A DNA stretch of 64,000 nt, taken from contig VGDY01000001.1 in NCBI GenBank assembly GCA_016869555.1, positions 1-64,000 on the forward strand, read 5' to 3'. Shown piece by piece: positions 1 through 8,797 of this stretch. Source of the stretch: Alphaproteobacteria bacterium. GTDB taxonomy: Bacteria > Pseudomonadota > Alphaproteobacteria > Rhizobiales > Beijerinckiaceae. Numbering within the stretch: the first letter of the stretch is position 1; every line of letters begins with the position of its first letter. Position numbers and translations under genes: made by a program. Below the pieces are notes generated by a model, which worked only from the letters and a program-made list of their open reading frames with translations, ran no database searches and was not told the DNA's origin.

Positions 1-1
1 C

Positions 2-796
2 GCCGCGCCAAAAGGCCGGACATATGACCGAAACCCGCCACCCAGGTTCTCCGCGCCGAGAAAAAACCGCTTGCCAAGCGGGGCCGTCCACATATGACAA
101 TCCTTGCTTCGTCGCGGAATCCGCGACGACGACGATGTCTCCCGGAAGCACCCGCGGGTCCGCCGCCGCGCCGCTGCGAATAGCATCAAAATCGTAGCGC
201 GCGACGGCGCGTGCGCCGTCGACCGTACGAAAGATCACCACGTCGCTCGATGACACGTCTCGATCGAGTCCTCCGCCTTTCGCGATCACCTGCATGAGCG
301 ATTCGCTCCCGCGCAGGGGAAAAACGCCAGGGGATCTCACCGCGCCTGAGACAGTGACCCGCTGGCTGTTATATTCCTTGACGAAGACGGAGACCTGCGG
401 CGATTTTATGTAGCGCGCGTCGAGCCGCGACGCGATTTCGCGCTCCAGCTGGGACGGGCTCTTTCCGGCGGCCGTCATCTGCCCGGTCAACGGAAAATTG
501 ATGGTTCCGTCCTCTGCGACCTGCAAGCTTTTGGACAGGTCCGGCGCCTTGAAGACGGTAACGTCCAAAACATCCTGTGGGCCAATCAGATAGCCTTTGG
601 CGCCCGGCGTCGAGACCCCGATATATTCGCTCGCCGCCCGCTCGATTTCCGCCCGGTCGCCGATCGGTCCTGGCGCGACTCCTCTCTCGCTCTGCACTCC
701 CGTGCAGGCGGCCAAAAGAACGTTAAGCCCCAACCCGACGGCTGCCGCGGCAAACGTTCGCGCGTATCCCGCCCTTGCGTGCTCAGTTGCGCGCAT
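2..796 (-). CDS. Polysaccharide export outer-membrane lipoprotein (Wza/GumB/ExoF type), 3' end outside the window
   Basis: This reading frame is absent from the ORF track because it has no stop before the window edge. It translates from an ATG at 796, preceded by TAAGGAG and an in-frame TAA. The N-terminus is a lipoprotein-like signal ending in VLLAACTG (lipobox LAAC). A polysaccharide biosynthesis/export domain follows (GYLIGPQDVLDVTVF near residue 70, then DGTINFPLTGQM), and then an SLBB-like segment (RVTVSGAVRSPGVFPL; LPGDIVVVADS). Such proteins form the outer-membrane exit channel for exopolysaccharide, consistent with the polymer genes at 55-64 kb. The last 30 or so codons (after KQGLSYV) use poor codons and look unlike the family, so a frameshift or sequencing error near position 85-100 is possible. 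Confidence 0.85.
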   Translation of the reverse strand, partial: MRATEHARAGYARTFAAAAVGLGLNVLLAACTGVQSERGVAPGPIGDRAEIERAASEYIGVSTPGAKGYLIGPQDVLDVTVFKAPDLSKSLQVAEDGTINFPLTGQMTAAGKSPSQLEREIASRLDARYIKSPQVSVFVKEYNSQRVTVSGAVRSPGVFPLRGSESLMQVIAKGGGLDRDVSSSDVVIFRTVDGARAVARYDFDAIRSGAAADPRVLPGDIVVVADSATKQGLSYVDGPAWQAVFSRRGEPGWRVSVICPAFWRG

Positions 797-1742
797 CGCT
801 CCTTACACCGCTTCCAAGTATTTGGAAAACTTCAACTTAACGATCGCTCGTACGCCGGTCTTTTCGCGGCTCGGCTGCCGTCCCCCTAAGATCACACCGC
901 CTAGGGGCGGAATGCCGCAGAAGGCGAATAAGATATTAGATTTCAATAATTTAAAGCATTTTCGATGCGAACATTCGCGATCGGCCATTCCAGCGCGCGT
1001 GCGCGCACCATCGATCCATCTATCGCTCCCCAAGGTCGAGTCTCCATTCGCTCGCCTCTCATAGTATAATACCTCGCCTGAGCCTCAAGCGAAAGACCGT
1101 CTAGCTCGTTGGAATGAACTGCGTGAATAGAATGGCAACAAGCCGGAACGCTTGAATGGATGCTCCGTAAGTCCGCGTAATTTCATCATAGTCCCGCCGA
1201 AGGCGGAATTCTTCGCAATCATACGGCGACTTTCGTTTTTCTTTGAAACACGCCGCACACCCACCGCATAACTTTTGGATTAAAGGTCTGACTCGAAATA
1301 AACCTATTTTGTGTCAAGGTCTTGCGATGCATCGCGTAAGGGTGCGGCGGCGCGCGACGAGGAGCCATGCGACTGCGCTGAAAATTGTCGCTTCGAACTC
1401 CTTTGGAGGCACGGCGGCTACCCAGCCGCGCGAAGATCCGTTCGGCCTTTGCCTTTCAATGCGGCGGGCGCGCGAATCCGCAGCCGGGAGATTCGGTTGA
1501 CTTGCGCCGGCTGGGAATTTAAAAGCCCAGCCACATCTCTACGGAGAAACCGATCCCAGCCGAGCCGTCCGAGAGGCGGCAGGCCAACGCCCGGCAGCGC
1601 GATGCGCCCCCGGGCGCGATATGCTTTGAAATGCGTCGTGAGATCGTGAGGTAGTGAGTGGACGGGGCGCCCGCCACTCACTATTCACTACCTCGCCACT
1701 CACTCTCCTCACTACTCACTCTCCACCAGGAGACGCCAAGTC
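797..1742. other. Long intergenic region upstream of ffh, no gene recognised
   Basis: About 0.95 kb with only short overlapping ORFs (76-155 aa) whose translations are arginine/alanine-rich and match no family I recognise. The left part is AT-richer than its surroundings and should carry the promoter of the leftward export gene. The right end holds a strong hairpin and a pyrimidine-rich repeat described separately. I see no tRNA, 4.5S RNA or other RNA gene. Confidence 0.6.
1652..1724. repeat. Hairpin plus ACTCACT-type pyrimidine repeat in the ffh leader
   Basis: TAGTGAGTGG (1652-1661) pairs with CCACTCACTA (1674-1683). The loop continues as CGGG-GCG-CCCG, giving about 14 paired bases with one bulged A. 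The 3' arm then merges into a degenerate tandem run of ACTCACT/CACTACCTC/CTCACTCTCC units up to 1724, only four bases before the ffh Shine-Dalgarno AGGAG at 1728. It should lie in the ffh 5' untranslated region if the promoter is upstream. Whether it regulates or is simply repeat DNA is unknown. Confidence 0.6.
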
Positions 1743-3278
1743 ATGTTCGAGAGCCTTTCCGACAAGCTCTCCGGCATTTTCGACAAGCTGACGCGGCGCG
1801 GCGCGCTTTCCGAAGCCGACGTCAACGAGGCGCTGCGCGAAATCCGCCGCGCCCTGCTCGACGCCGACGTCGCGCTCGACGTCGTGCGCTCCTTCGCCGA
1901 CAAGGTCCGCGACCGGGCGGTGGGCGCCGGCGTCATCAAATCGGTGACGCCCGGCCAGATGGTCGTGAAAATCGTCAATGACGTGCTGATCGAGACGCTC
2001 GGCCAGGACGCGGCGCCGATCGATCTCGCCGCCACGCCGCCGGTCGCGATCATGATGGTGGGCCTGCAGGGCGCCGGCAAAACCACGACCGCGGCCAAAG
2101 TCGCCAAGCGCTTGAAAGAGCGCTACGGCAAGCGCGTGCTGATGGCCTCGCTGGACGTTAAGCGGCCCGCCGCGCAGGAACAGCTCGCCGTGCTCGGCCG
2201 GCAGGTCGAGGTCGACACGCTGCCGATCGTGGCCGGCCAGACCCCGGTGCAGATCGCCAAGCGCGCGATGGAGGCCGCCCGGCTGCAGGGCTTCGATGTC
2301 GTTCTGCTCGACACCGCCGGCCGCACCCACATCGACGAGCCGCTGATGGCCGAGATGGCGGAGATCAAGACCTCCGCCAAGCCGCACGAAATCCTGCTGG
2401 TCGCCGACGCCCTGACCGGCCAGGACGCGGTCAATCTCGCCCAGAATTTCGATGAACGCGTCGGGCTGACCGGCATTGTATTGACGCGTATGGACGGCGA
2501 CGGCCGCGGCGGCGCGGCGCTCTCCATGCGCTATGTCACCGGCAAGCCGATCAAGCTGATTGGCGTCGGCGAGAAGATGGACGCGCTCGACGAGTTCTCG
2601 CCGACGCGCATCGCCAACCGCATTCTCGGCATGGGCGACATCGTCGCGCTGGTCGAAAAAGCCGCCCAGGCGATCGACGCCGAACAGGCCCGCAAGGCCG
2701 CCGAGCGGATGGCCAAGGGCAAGTTCGATCTGCAGGACCTTTGCGATCAACTCGCCCAGGTCGAAAAAATCGGCGGGCTCGGCGGCATCATGGGCCTCCT
2801 GCCCGGCGTCGCCAAGATGAAGGACCAGATCGCCGCTTCCGGCTTCGACGATAAAATGGTGAGGCGCCAGCGCGCCATCATTCTGTCGATGACGCCCAAG
2901 GAACGGCGCAATCCCGATCTGCTCAAAGCCTCCCGCAAGAAGCGGATCGCGGCGGGCTCGGGCGTCAAGGTCGAGGAGATCAACAAGCTCCTGAAGCAGC
3001 ACCGGCAGATGGCCGATCTGATGAAATCCTTCGGCGCGGGAAAACGCGGCGGGATGATGGGCAAGGCCGCGCAAATGATGGGGCTTGGCCCCGGCATGCA
3101 GATGCCGTCCCAGGAAGAGCTGCAGCAGTTGCAGGCGAAACTTGGCGTCCAACAGCCGAAGGGCGCCCCCGGCGGCATTCCGGCGGCGCCGCCGCCCGAT
3201 CTTTTCAACAAGCCGAGCCTGCCGGGGCTCGGCGGCGGACTGCTGAGCGGGCTCAACCCGTTCGGAAAGAAGAAGTGA
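1743..3278 (+). CDS. ffh: Signal recognition particle protein Ffh (SRP54)
   Basis: GTPase that binds signal sequences and 4.5S RNA and delivers nascent membrane proteins to FtsY. The 511 aa product has the N domain, then the G domain with [10 protein letters not shown] (residues 107-116), DTAGRTH and [11 protein letters not shown]. The C-terminal M domain is methionine-rich ([19 protein letters not shown]), with a glycine-rich tail ending GKKK. The ATG at 1743 follows AGGAG by ten bases. It heads the ffh-rpsP-rimM-trmD group, the conserved alphaproteobacterial order. Length and motifs are normal for the family. Confidence 0.98.
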   Translation: MFESLSDKLSGIFDKLTRRGALSEADVNEALREIRRALLDADVALDVVRSFADKVRDRAVGAGVIKSVTPGQMVVKIVNDVLIETLGQDAAPIDLAATPPVAIMMVGLQGAGKTTTAAKVAKRLKERYGKRVLMASLDVKRPAAQEQLAVLGRQVEVDTLPIVAGQTPVQIAKRAMEAARLQGFDVVLLDTAGRTHIDEPLMAEMAEIKTSAKPHEILLVADALTGQDAVNLAQNFDERVGLTGIVLTRMDGDGRGGAALSMRYVTGKPIKLIGVGEKMDALDEFSPTRIANRILGMGDIVALVEKAAQAIDAEQARKAAERMAKGKFDLQDLCDQLAQVEKIGGLGGIMGLLPGVAKMKDQIAASGFDDKMVRRQRAIILSMTPKERRNPDLLKASRKKRIAAGSGVKVEEINKLLKQHRQMADLMKSFGAGKRGGMMGKAAQMMGLGPGMQMPSQEELQQLQAKLGVQQPKGAPGGIPAAPPPDLFNKPSLPGLGGGLLSGLNPFGKKK

Positions 3279-3326
3279 CGGCAGTCGGCAATCGGCAATC
3301 GGCAGTAGGACTCCTGCCGACTGCCG
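3279..3326. repeat. Perfect 12-bp inverted repeat between ffh and rpsP
   Basis: CGGCAGTCGGCA (3279-3290), starting at the base after the ffh stop codon, is the exact reverse complement of TGCCGACTGCCG (3315-3326), with a 24-nt loop that itself repeats ATCGGCA. No U-tract follows, so it is not a standard intrinsic terminator. Plausible roles are mRNA stabilisation or processing between ffh and the far more highly expressed rpsP, or a small palindromic repeat element. Confidence 0.7.
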
Positions 3327-3366
3327 AAGACCGACAGCCCCATCCCAACGAAACAGGAAAGAAACC

Positions 3367-3729
3367 ATGTCGCTGAAAATTCGTCTCGCCCGCGGCGGCG
3401 CCAAGAAGCGCCCCTTCTATCGCGTCGTCGTCGCCGATTCGCGCTCGCCGCGCGACGGCCGCTACATCGAGAAGATCGGCCATTTTGATCCGTTGAAGGA
3501 GAAGGATTCGGCCGACCGTCTGGTGCTCGATGCCGAAAAGGCGAAAGCCTGGATGGAAAAAGGCGCCCAGCCGACCGATCGCGTCGCCCGGCTGCTCGAC
3601 GGCCTCGGCCTGTTGAAGCGCGAGGCGCGCAACAATCCGCAGAAGGCGCAACCCAAGAAGAAGGCGCAGGAGCGCGCCGCCGCCGCGGCCGAAGCCGCTG
3701 GCAAGGCCGCGGAAGCGCCGGCGGCGTAA
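3367..3729 (+). CDS. rpsP: 30S ribosomal protein bS16
   Basis: Small-subunit ribosomal protein needed for 30S assembly. The N-terminus [24 protein letters not shown] and the following [14 protein letters not shown] are the classic bS16 signature. At 120 aa it is longer than the roughly 80-residue core because of a lysine/alanine-rich C-terminal tail, which is common in alphaproteobacteria. AGGAAAG precedes the ATG. It lies 88 nt after ffh and 47 nt before rimM. Confidence 0.98.
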   Translation: MSLKIRLARGGAKKRPFYRVVVADSRSPRDGRYIEKIGHFDPLKEKDSADRLVLDAEKAKAWMEKGAQPTDRVARLLDGLGLLKREARNNPQKAQPKKKAQERAAAAAEAAGKAAEAPAA

Positions 3730-3776
3730 ATCTTCTGTGCGCGATGTTTCATTCGCCCTCATTCTGAGGAAATCGA

Positions 3777-4304
3777 ATGAAAGAGCCCGCAAAGGCGCTC
3801 GTCCTCCTCGGCCGTTTCGGCGCGCCGCATGGGGTGCGCGGCGAAATCCGGCTGCAGAGCTTTACGAGCGATCCGCTGGCGATCGCCGCCTATGACGGAA
3901 TCACCGACAAAGGCGGCGCGCGAAAATTCAAGCTGCTGTCCGTGCGTCCGCAGGGCAAGGACATGCTCGTCGCCAGGGTCGATGGCGTCGACGATCGCAA
4001 GGGCGCGGAGGCGCTGAACGGCGTCGAACTTTATCTGCCGCGCGAAAAACTGCCCGCGCCGGATGAGGACGAATTCTATATCGCCGATCTCATAGGCCTT
4101 CGCGCCAAAACGCCGGACGGCGTGGAAATCGGCGTGATCGTCGCGGTGAGGAATTTCGGCGCCGGCGACATTCTCGAAGTCGCGCCGGCGGCGGGCGGCG
4201 AGACGCTGATGTTTCCTTTTACGAAAGCGGTCGTTCCGACCGTGGACCTTTCCACCGGGCGCGTCGTCCTGGAGCCGCCTGCCGACGTCGAGGAAAATTC
4301 TTGA
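3777..4304 (+). CDS. rimM: Ribosome maturation factor RimM
   Basis: Assists late assembly of the 30S head by binding uS19. The 175 aa protein has the N-terminal RimM barrel (LLGRFGAPHGVRGEIRLQSF) and a C-terminal PRC-barrel (DEFYIADLIGLRAKTPDGVEIG ... MFPFTKAVVPTVDLSTGRVVLEPP). GAGGAAATCGA precedes the ATG. It sits between rpsP and trmD as usual, but 198 nt separate it from trmD, and that gap holds a degenerate antisense antitoxin fragment. Confidence 0.97.
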   Translation: MKEPAKALVLLGRFGAPHGVRGEIRLQSFTSDPLAIAAYDGITDKGGARKFKLLSVRPQGKDMLVARVDGVDDRKGAEALNGVELYLPREKLPAPDEDEFYIADLIGLRAKTPDGVEIGVIVAVRNFGAGDILEVAPAAGGETLMFPFTKAVVPTVDLSTGRVVLEPPADVEENS

Positions 4305-4425
4305 GCGCTTCCTTCGCATAGGCCGCGTGACGAGCAATCTCTAACGCCACATCCGGAATCCGGCGCCATTCACCACGTTCGAATGATGCGAGAATGTCGT
4401 CTTCGAGCTGGCGCTCTTCGTCCAT
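4297..4425 (-). pseudogene. Remnant of a CopG-type antitoxin gene
   Basis: On the reverse strand between rimM and trmD, an ATG at 4425 opens 43 codons containing LEDDILASFERGEWRRIP and AAYAKEALKN. In type II antitoxins of the CopG/BrnA-associated class this N-terminal helix pattern is followed by a ribbon-helix-helix (KDKRINIRLS-like) segment. Here the frame instead runs into the antisense of the rimM 3' end and the DNA-binding part is missing. The codons just upstream (RRRQAREREM) could be the tail of a toxin. Called as a fragment; the family assignment is from memory of the motif only. Confidence 0.45.
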
Positions 4426-4502
4426 TTCACGCTCCCGAGCCTGTCGCCGCCGCAGGGCGCACGCTTTTCGATTATAGACGCCCCATGCCATAACCACACG
4501 CC

Positions 4503-5210
4503 ATGTTCCGCGCCACGGTCCTCACCCTCTTTCCCGAGATGTTTCCCGGTCCTCTGGGCCTGTCGCTGGCCGGCGACGCGCTTTCGCGCGGCGTCTGGGC
4601 GCTGGAGACGAAGCAGATTCGCGACCATGGGCTCGGGCGTCATCGCGCCGTCGACGATACGCCCGCCGGCGGCGGTCCCGGCATGGTGATGCGCGCCGAC
4701 GTGCTGGCGGCGGCGATCGACGCGGCGGCGCCCGCGGGCGATCCGCGGCCGCGCCTGCTGATGAGTCCGCGCGGCAAGCCTCTGACTCAAGCGCGCGCCC
4801 GCGAACTCGCCCAAGGCCCCGGCGCGCTTATCCTCTGCGCACGGTTCGAAGGCGTCGACGAGCGCATTATCGACGCCCGCGCGCTCGAGGAAATCTCGAT
4901 CGGCGATTTCGTTCTTTCGGGCGGCGAGATCGCGGCGCTGGCGCTCATCGACGCCTGTGTGCGGCTGATTCCCGGCGTGATGGGCGAAGAAGCGTCAGGC
5001 GTCGAGGAAAGTTTCGAATCCGGATTGCTCGAATATCCGCATTATACGCGTCCGCGCGACTTCGAGGGACGCGACATTCCGGACGTGCTGCTCTCCGGCG
5101 ATCACGCGAAAATCGCCTATTGGCGCCGTGAGCAGGCCTTGGCGCTTACCCGCGCGCGTCGCTCGGACCTGCTTGCGCCCCCGCCCGGCGAAGCGCCCCG
5201 CCGTCGCTGA
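4503..5210 (+). CDS. trmD: tRNA (guanine-N1-)-methyltransferase TrmD
   Basis: SPOUT-class enzyme making m1G37 in tRNAs, which prevents +1 frameshifting. The 235 aa sequence shows [15 protein letters not shown] at the N-terminus, [14 protein letters not shown], the knot segment [19 protein letters not shown], and [12 protein letters not shown]. No obvious Shine-Dalgarno precedes the ATG at 4503. The usual next gene, rplS (bL19), is absent; dps follows after 111 nt. Confidence 0.97.
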   Translation: MFRATVLTLFPEMFPGPLGLSLAGDALSRGVWALETKQIRDHGLGRHRAVDDTPAGGGPGMVMRADVLAAAIDAAAPAGDPRPRLLMSPRGKPLTQARARELAQGPGALILCARFEGVDERIIDARALEEISIGDFVLSGGEIAALALIDACVRLIPGVMGEEASGVEESFESGLLEYPHYTRPRDFEGRDIPDVLLSGDHAKIAYWRREQALALTRARRSDLLAPPPGEAPRRR

Positions 5211-5321
5211 TTCCCTCCGCCCTGCCCTATTTTTCATCTGGTCCGCCAACGCGCGCGATCTAGCTAATGAGCAGTTCCCCCGAGCTTCAGCCTGGAGCCA
5301 GGGCGCAAGGAGGCCCCGCAC

Positions 5322-5864
5322 ATGCAGCAAAAAGCAAAGACGCCGATGAAGCCGGACACCGACCGTGCGGCGCTCGATACGCCGACCGACCTCGAGAAGC
5401 AGTCGACGATGAAGATCGCCGAGGAAATCAACAGGCTCGTCGCCGACGCCCTGGCGCTTTATGTCAAAACGAAAAATTTCCATTGGCATATGAGCGGCCC
5501 GCATTTCCGCGACTATCATCTGCTGCTCGACGAACAGGCGAGCCAGATCTACGCCGCCGTCGACCCGTTGGCGGAACGGGTGCGCAAACTCGGCCAGCCG
5601 ACCCTGCGTTCGATCGGCCACATCGCCAAGCTCTCCCGCATCAAGGACAACAACGAGGAATTCGTTTCGCCCTACGACATGCTGAGCGAATTGCTGGAAG
5701 ACAATAAGTCGATGGCCGAGGCTCTACGCGACGCGCATAAGGTCTGCGACGACAATGAAGACATCGCGACCGCGAGCCTGCTCGAAAACTTTCTCGACGA
5801 AACCGAAAAGCGGACCTGGTTCCTGTTCGAGGCGGCGCGCGGCGCCGGCCCCGGCGGCCATTGA
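5322..5864 (+). CDS. dps: Dps-family ferritin-like DNA-protection protein
   Basis: Forms a dodecamer that oxidises and stores iron and protects DNA under peroxide or starvation stress. The 180 aa protein has the ferroxidase signature NFHWHMSGPHFRDYHLLLDEQ and the downstream acidic helix EDNKSMAEALRDAHKVCDD. The first roughly 25 residues form a polar, lysine-containing extension that could contact DNA. The ATG at 5322 follows AAGGAGG. It ends four bases from the convergent hbd stop, so both mRNAs overlap at their 3' ends. Confidence 0.95.
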   Translation: MQQKAKTPMKPDTDRAALDTPTDLEKQSTMKIAEEINRLVADALALYVKTKNFHWHMSGPHFRDYHLLLDEQASQIYAAVDPLAERVRKLGQPTLRSIGHIAKLSRIKDNNEEFVSPYDMLSELLEDNKSMAEALRDAHKVCDDNEDIATASLLENFLDETEKRTWFLFEAARGAGPGGH

Positions 5865-5868
5865 GGCG

Positions 5869-6750
5869 TTAACGCGTCGGCACCGGCGCGCCGCTGCGAT
5901 AATCATAGAAGCCGCGCTGGGTCTTTTTGCCGAGCCAGCCGGCTTCGACATATTTCACCAGCAGCGGGCAGGGGCGGTATTTCGAATCCGCCAGGCCCTC
6001 ATGCAGCACCTGCATGACCGACAGACAGGTGTCGAGACCGATGAAATCGGCGAGCTGCAGCGGTCCCATCGGATGGTTGGCGCCGAGCTTCATCGCCGTG
6101 TCTATCGCCTCGACCGAGCCCACGCCTTCGTAAAGCGTATAGATCGCCTCATTGATCATCGGCAGCAGAATGCGGTTGACGATGAAGGCGGGAAAGTCCT
6201 CCGAAACGCTGATCGTCTTGCCGAGCTTGGCGATGAACGCCTTCGTCTCCTCGAAAGTGGCGTCGTCGGTGGCGATGCCGCGAATGAGTTCGACAAGTTG
6301 CATGCGCGGCACCGGATTCATGAAATGAATGCCGATGAAGCGTTCGGGTCGGCCGGTGACCGACGCCAGGCGCGTGATCGAAATCGACGAGGTGTTGGAG
6401 CTGATGATCGTCCCGGGCTTCGTCACTTGCGCGAGGTCGGTCAGAATTTTGCGCTTGACGTCCTCGACCTCAGTCGCCGCTTCGATGACGATGTCGGCGT
6501 CGGCGAAATCGCCCATTGTCGGCGCGGCGGAAATGCGCGCCAGAGCGGGTTCCACCGCCTCGCTGGCGACCAGGCCGCGCTCGACGCTGCGGCGCATTTG
6601 CGCGCCGACATCGGCAATGCCAGCGTCGATCCGCTCTTGCGACACGTCATTGAGCGCCACGTCGAAGCCGGCGAGGGCGCAGACATGCGCGATGCCCTTG
6701 CCCATCTGGCCTGCGCCGATGACGCCGATCTTGCGAATCTCGAAGCCCAT
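5869..6750 (-). CDS. hbd: 3-hydroxybutyryl-CoA dehydrogenase
   Basis: NAD(P)-dependent oxidation of 3-hydroxyacyl-CoA (short-chain beta-oxidation or polyhydroxybutyrate turnover). The start is taken at the ATG at 6750 (MGFEIRKIGVIGAGQMGKGIAHV); the track ORF begins 13 codons earlier without family support. It shows the Rossmann GAGQMGKG, SNTSSISI, the catalytic GIHFMNPVPRMQLVE, and FIVNRILLPMINEA in the C-terminal dimerisation domain. It lies downstream of etfB-etfA on the same strand, a conserved alphaproteobacterial arrangement that couples acyl-CoA oxidation to ETF, though about 200 nt separate it from etfA. Confidence 0.95.
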   Translation of the reverse strand: MGFEIRKIGVIGAGQMGKGIAHVCALAGFDVALNDVSQERIDAGIADVGAQMRRSVERGLVASEAVEPALARISAAPTMGDFADADIVIEAATEVEDVKRKILTDLAQVTKPGTIISSNTSSISITRLASVTGRPERFIGIHFMNPVPRMQLVELIRGIATDDATFEETKAFIAKLGKTISVSEDFPAFIVNRILLPMINEAIYTLYEGVGSVEAIDTAMKLGANHPMGPLQLADFIGLDTCLSVMQVLHEGLADSKYRPCPLLVKYVEAGWLGKKTQRGFYDYRSGAPVPTR

Positions 6751-6953
6751 GTTGTGACCACCGTCAGCCAAGCCAGCGCCGGACAGCAAGCGACGCGCCG
6801 CGCTGGGGCGTGCCGCAGTGCAATATAACTTGCGTTCCTCTGCAAGGAAAACAAAGAAAAAGCAACTGCGGCGCCCCTGCGACCGAGCCTTTCGCCAATT
6901 TCGCAGCCGCCACGCCGGCCATCGGAGCCGGCGCGGTGGGCGCCGTTTTCCTA

Positions 6954-7904
6954 TCAGCGGCCGATTTTCGCCAGCTCCGCCTCGAGCTCGGGCAGAGCGG
7001 TGAAGAGGTCGGCGACAAGGCCATAGTCGGCGACCTGGAAGATCGGCGCCTCCTCGTCCTTGTTGATCGCGACGATGACTTTCGAATCCTTCATGCCCGC
7101 AAGATGCTGGATCGCGCCGGAAATCCCCGCGGCGATATAGAGATCGGGCGCGACCGCTTTTCCGGTCTGGCCGACCTGCAGATCATTGGGCGCATAGCCG
7201 GCGTCGACGGCGGCGCGGGAGGCGCCGATCGCGGCGTTGAGCCGCGTCGCGACGGGATCGAGCACTTTTTGAAAATTCTCCGCCGAGCCGAGCGCGCGGC
7301 CCCCGGAGAGAATGATCCGCGCCGAGGTGAGCTCGGGCCGCTCGGATTTCGCCAGCTCTTCGCTCTTGAAGGCGGAAACGCCGGGGTCGGCCGACGCGGC
7401 GATCGCCTCGACCGGCGCCGACCCGCCTTCGGGCGCCGCCGCGAAGGCCGTGGTGCGCACCGTGATAACTTTCTTTGCGTCCTTCGCGCGCACGGTCTGG
7501 ATCGCGTTGCCGGCATAGATCGGCCGCTCGAAAGTGTCGGCGGAAACGACTTTGATAATGTCCGAGACCTGCATCACGTCGAGCAGCGCCGCGACCCGCG
7601 GCAGCACGTTTTTCGTCGCCGAGGTCGACGGCGCGAGAATCACGTCATAGGCGCCGGCGAGCGAAACGATCAGCGCCGCGACGGTCTCGGCGAGAACATG
7701 ATCGAGCGAGGCGTCTTCGGCGTAGAGAACCTTCTCGACGCCGCCGAGCTTGGCCGCCTGCTCGGCGGCGCTCTTCAACCCAGGCCCGGCGACGAGAATG
7801 TGAATCGGTCCGCCGATCTCCTTGGCGGCGGTCAGCGCCTTGGCGGTGGCCGGCGCAAGCGCGCCATTGGCGGTTTCGGCGAGAAGCAGAATCGTCATCG
7901 TCAA
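6954..7904 (-). CDS. etfA: Electron transfer flavoprotein subunit alpha
   Basis: FAD-binding subunit of the ETF heterodimer that passes electrons from acyl-CoA or amine dehydrogenases to ETF:ubiquinone oxidoreductase. The 316 aa protein has the N-terminal [19 protein letters not shown] fold and the C-terminal FAD domain with [11 protein letters not shown], the family signature [19 protein letters not shown], and [21 protein letters not shown]. Its ATG overlaps the etfB stop (ATGA), indicating translational coupling. Confidence 0.98.
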   Translation of the reverse strand: MTMTILLLAETANGALAPATAKALTAAKEIGGPIHILVAGPGLKSAAEQAAKLGGVEKVLYAEDASLDHVLAETVAALIVSLAGAYDVILAPSTSATKNVLPRVAALLDVMQVSDIIKVVSADTFERPIYAGNAIQTVRAKDAKKVITVRTTAFAAAPEGGSAPVEAIAASADPGVSAFKSEELAKSERPELTSARIILSGGRALGSAENFQKVLDPVATRLNAAIGASRAAVDAGYAPNDLQVGQTGKAVAPDLYIAAGISGAIQHLAGMKDSKVIVAINKDEEAPIFQVADYGLVADLFTALPELEAELAKIGR

Positions 7905-8647
7905 ATCACTCCCGCTTCCTTGAGCTTGCCGACGAGTTCGACCACCGAGCCGACCTTGACGCCGGCCTTGCGCTTCGCCGGCTCGGCGGTCTTTAGGACT
8001 TCGAGGCGCGGCGCAATGTCGACGCCATAATCGGCGGGCGACTTCACCGCGACCTCTTTCTTCTTCGCCTTGATGATATTGGGCAGCGAGGCGTAGCGCG
8101 GCTCGTTCAAACGCAAGTCCGTGGTGACGACCGCCGGCAGTTTCAGGCTGACGGTCTGCAACCCGCCGTCGATTTCGCGCGTCACGTCGACGGCGCCGTC
8201 CGCCATCTCGACCTTCGACGCGAAAGTGCCCTGACCCCAGCCGAGCAGCGCCGCGAGCATCTGGCCGGTCTGGTTGCAGTCGTCGTCGATCGCCTGCTTG
8301 CCCATGATGACGAGCTGCGGCTGTTCCTCGGCGACGATTTTGGCGAGAATCTTGGCGACCGCGAGCGGCTCGACGGTCTCGTCGGTCTTGACCAGAATGC
8401 CGCGGTCCGCGCCCATGGCGAGGCCGGTGCGCAAGGTTTCGTCCGCCTTGGCCGGGCCGATCGTGACCACGACCACTTCCGTCGCCTTGCCGGCTTCTTT
8501 CAGGCGCAGCGCCTCTTCGACGGCGATTTCGTCGAAGGGGTTCATCGACATTTTGACATTGGCGAGATCGACGCCGGACCCGTCCGCCTTGACCCTGATC
8601 TTGACGTTGTAATCGACGACCCGTTTGACGGGCACGAGAATCTTCAT
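7901..8647 (-). CDS. etfB: Electron transfer flavoprotein subunit beta
   Basis: AMP-binding subunit of ETF. The 248 aa protein starts [20 protein letters not shown] and includes [43 protein letters not shown] and [28 protein letters not shown], all standard EtfB motifs. It is the first gene of etfB-etfA(-hbd), with a 4-nt overlap onto etfA. Confidence 0.98.
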   Translation of the reverse strand: MKILVPVKRVVDYNVKIRVKADGSGVDLANVKMSMNPFDEIAVEEALRLKEAGKATEVVVVTIGPAKADETLRTGLAMGADRGILVKTDETVEPLAVAKILAKIVAEEQPQLVIMGKQAIDDDCNQTGQMLAALLGWGQGTFASKVEMADGAVDVTREIDGGLQTVSLKLPAVVTTDLRLNEPRYASLPNIIKAKKKEVAVKSPADYGVDIAPRLEVLKTAEPAKRKAGVKVGSVVELVGKLKEAGVI

Positions 8648-8797
8648 CGCGCGACCCCTTAGGTCTCTTTAGACCCTTTGGCGAGACGGTTTAGGAGCGC
8701 CGGCTTCGCGCGCTCCGCTTCGGCTAAAGCCGTTGCGCGGTCTGGTAGCGGGGGCGCGCGCGCGAGTCAAACCAGGCCGTCAGGGGGACGCAAGCGC

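Noticed and set aside
803-1033. 76-aa reverse-strand ORF just upstream of the export lipoprotein
   Set aside because: Its stop lies in the Shine-Dalgarno of the next gene, which looked like coupling, but the peptide matches nothing and no SD precedes it.
1716-3404. 562-aa reverse-strand ORF opposite ffh
   Set aside because: It is the mirror frame of ffh; the sequence is histidine/arginine/aspartate-rich with no domain, typical of antisense frames in high-GC genes.
5755-6828. 357-aa plus-strand ORF opposite hbd
   Set aside because: Antisense shadow of a clear 3-hydroxybutyryl-CoA dehydrogenase gene.
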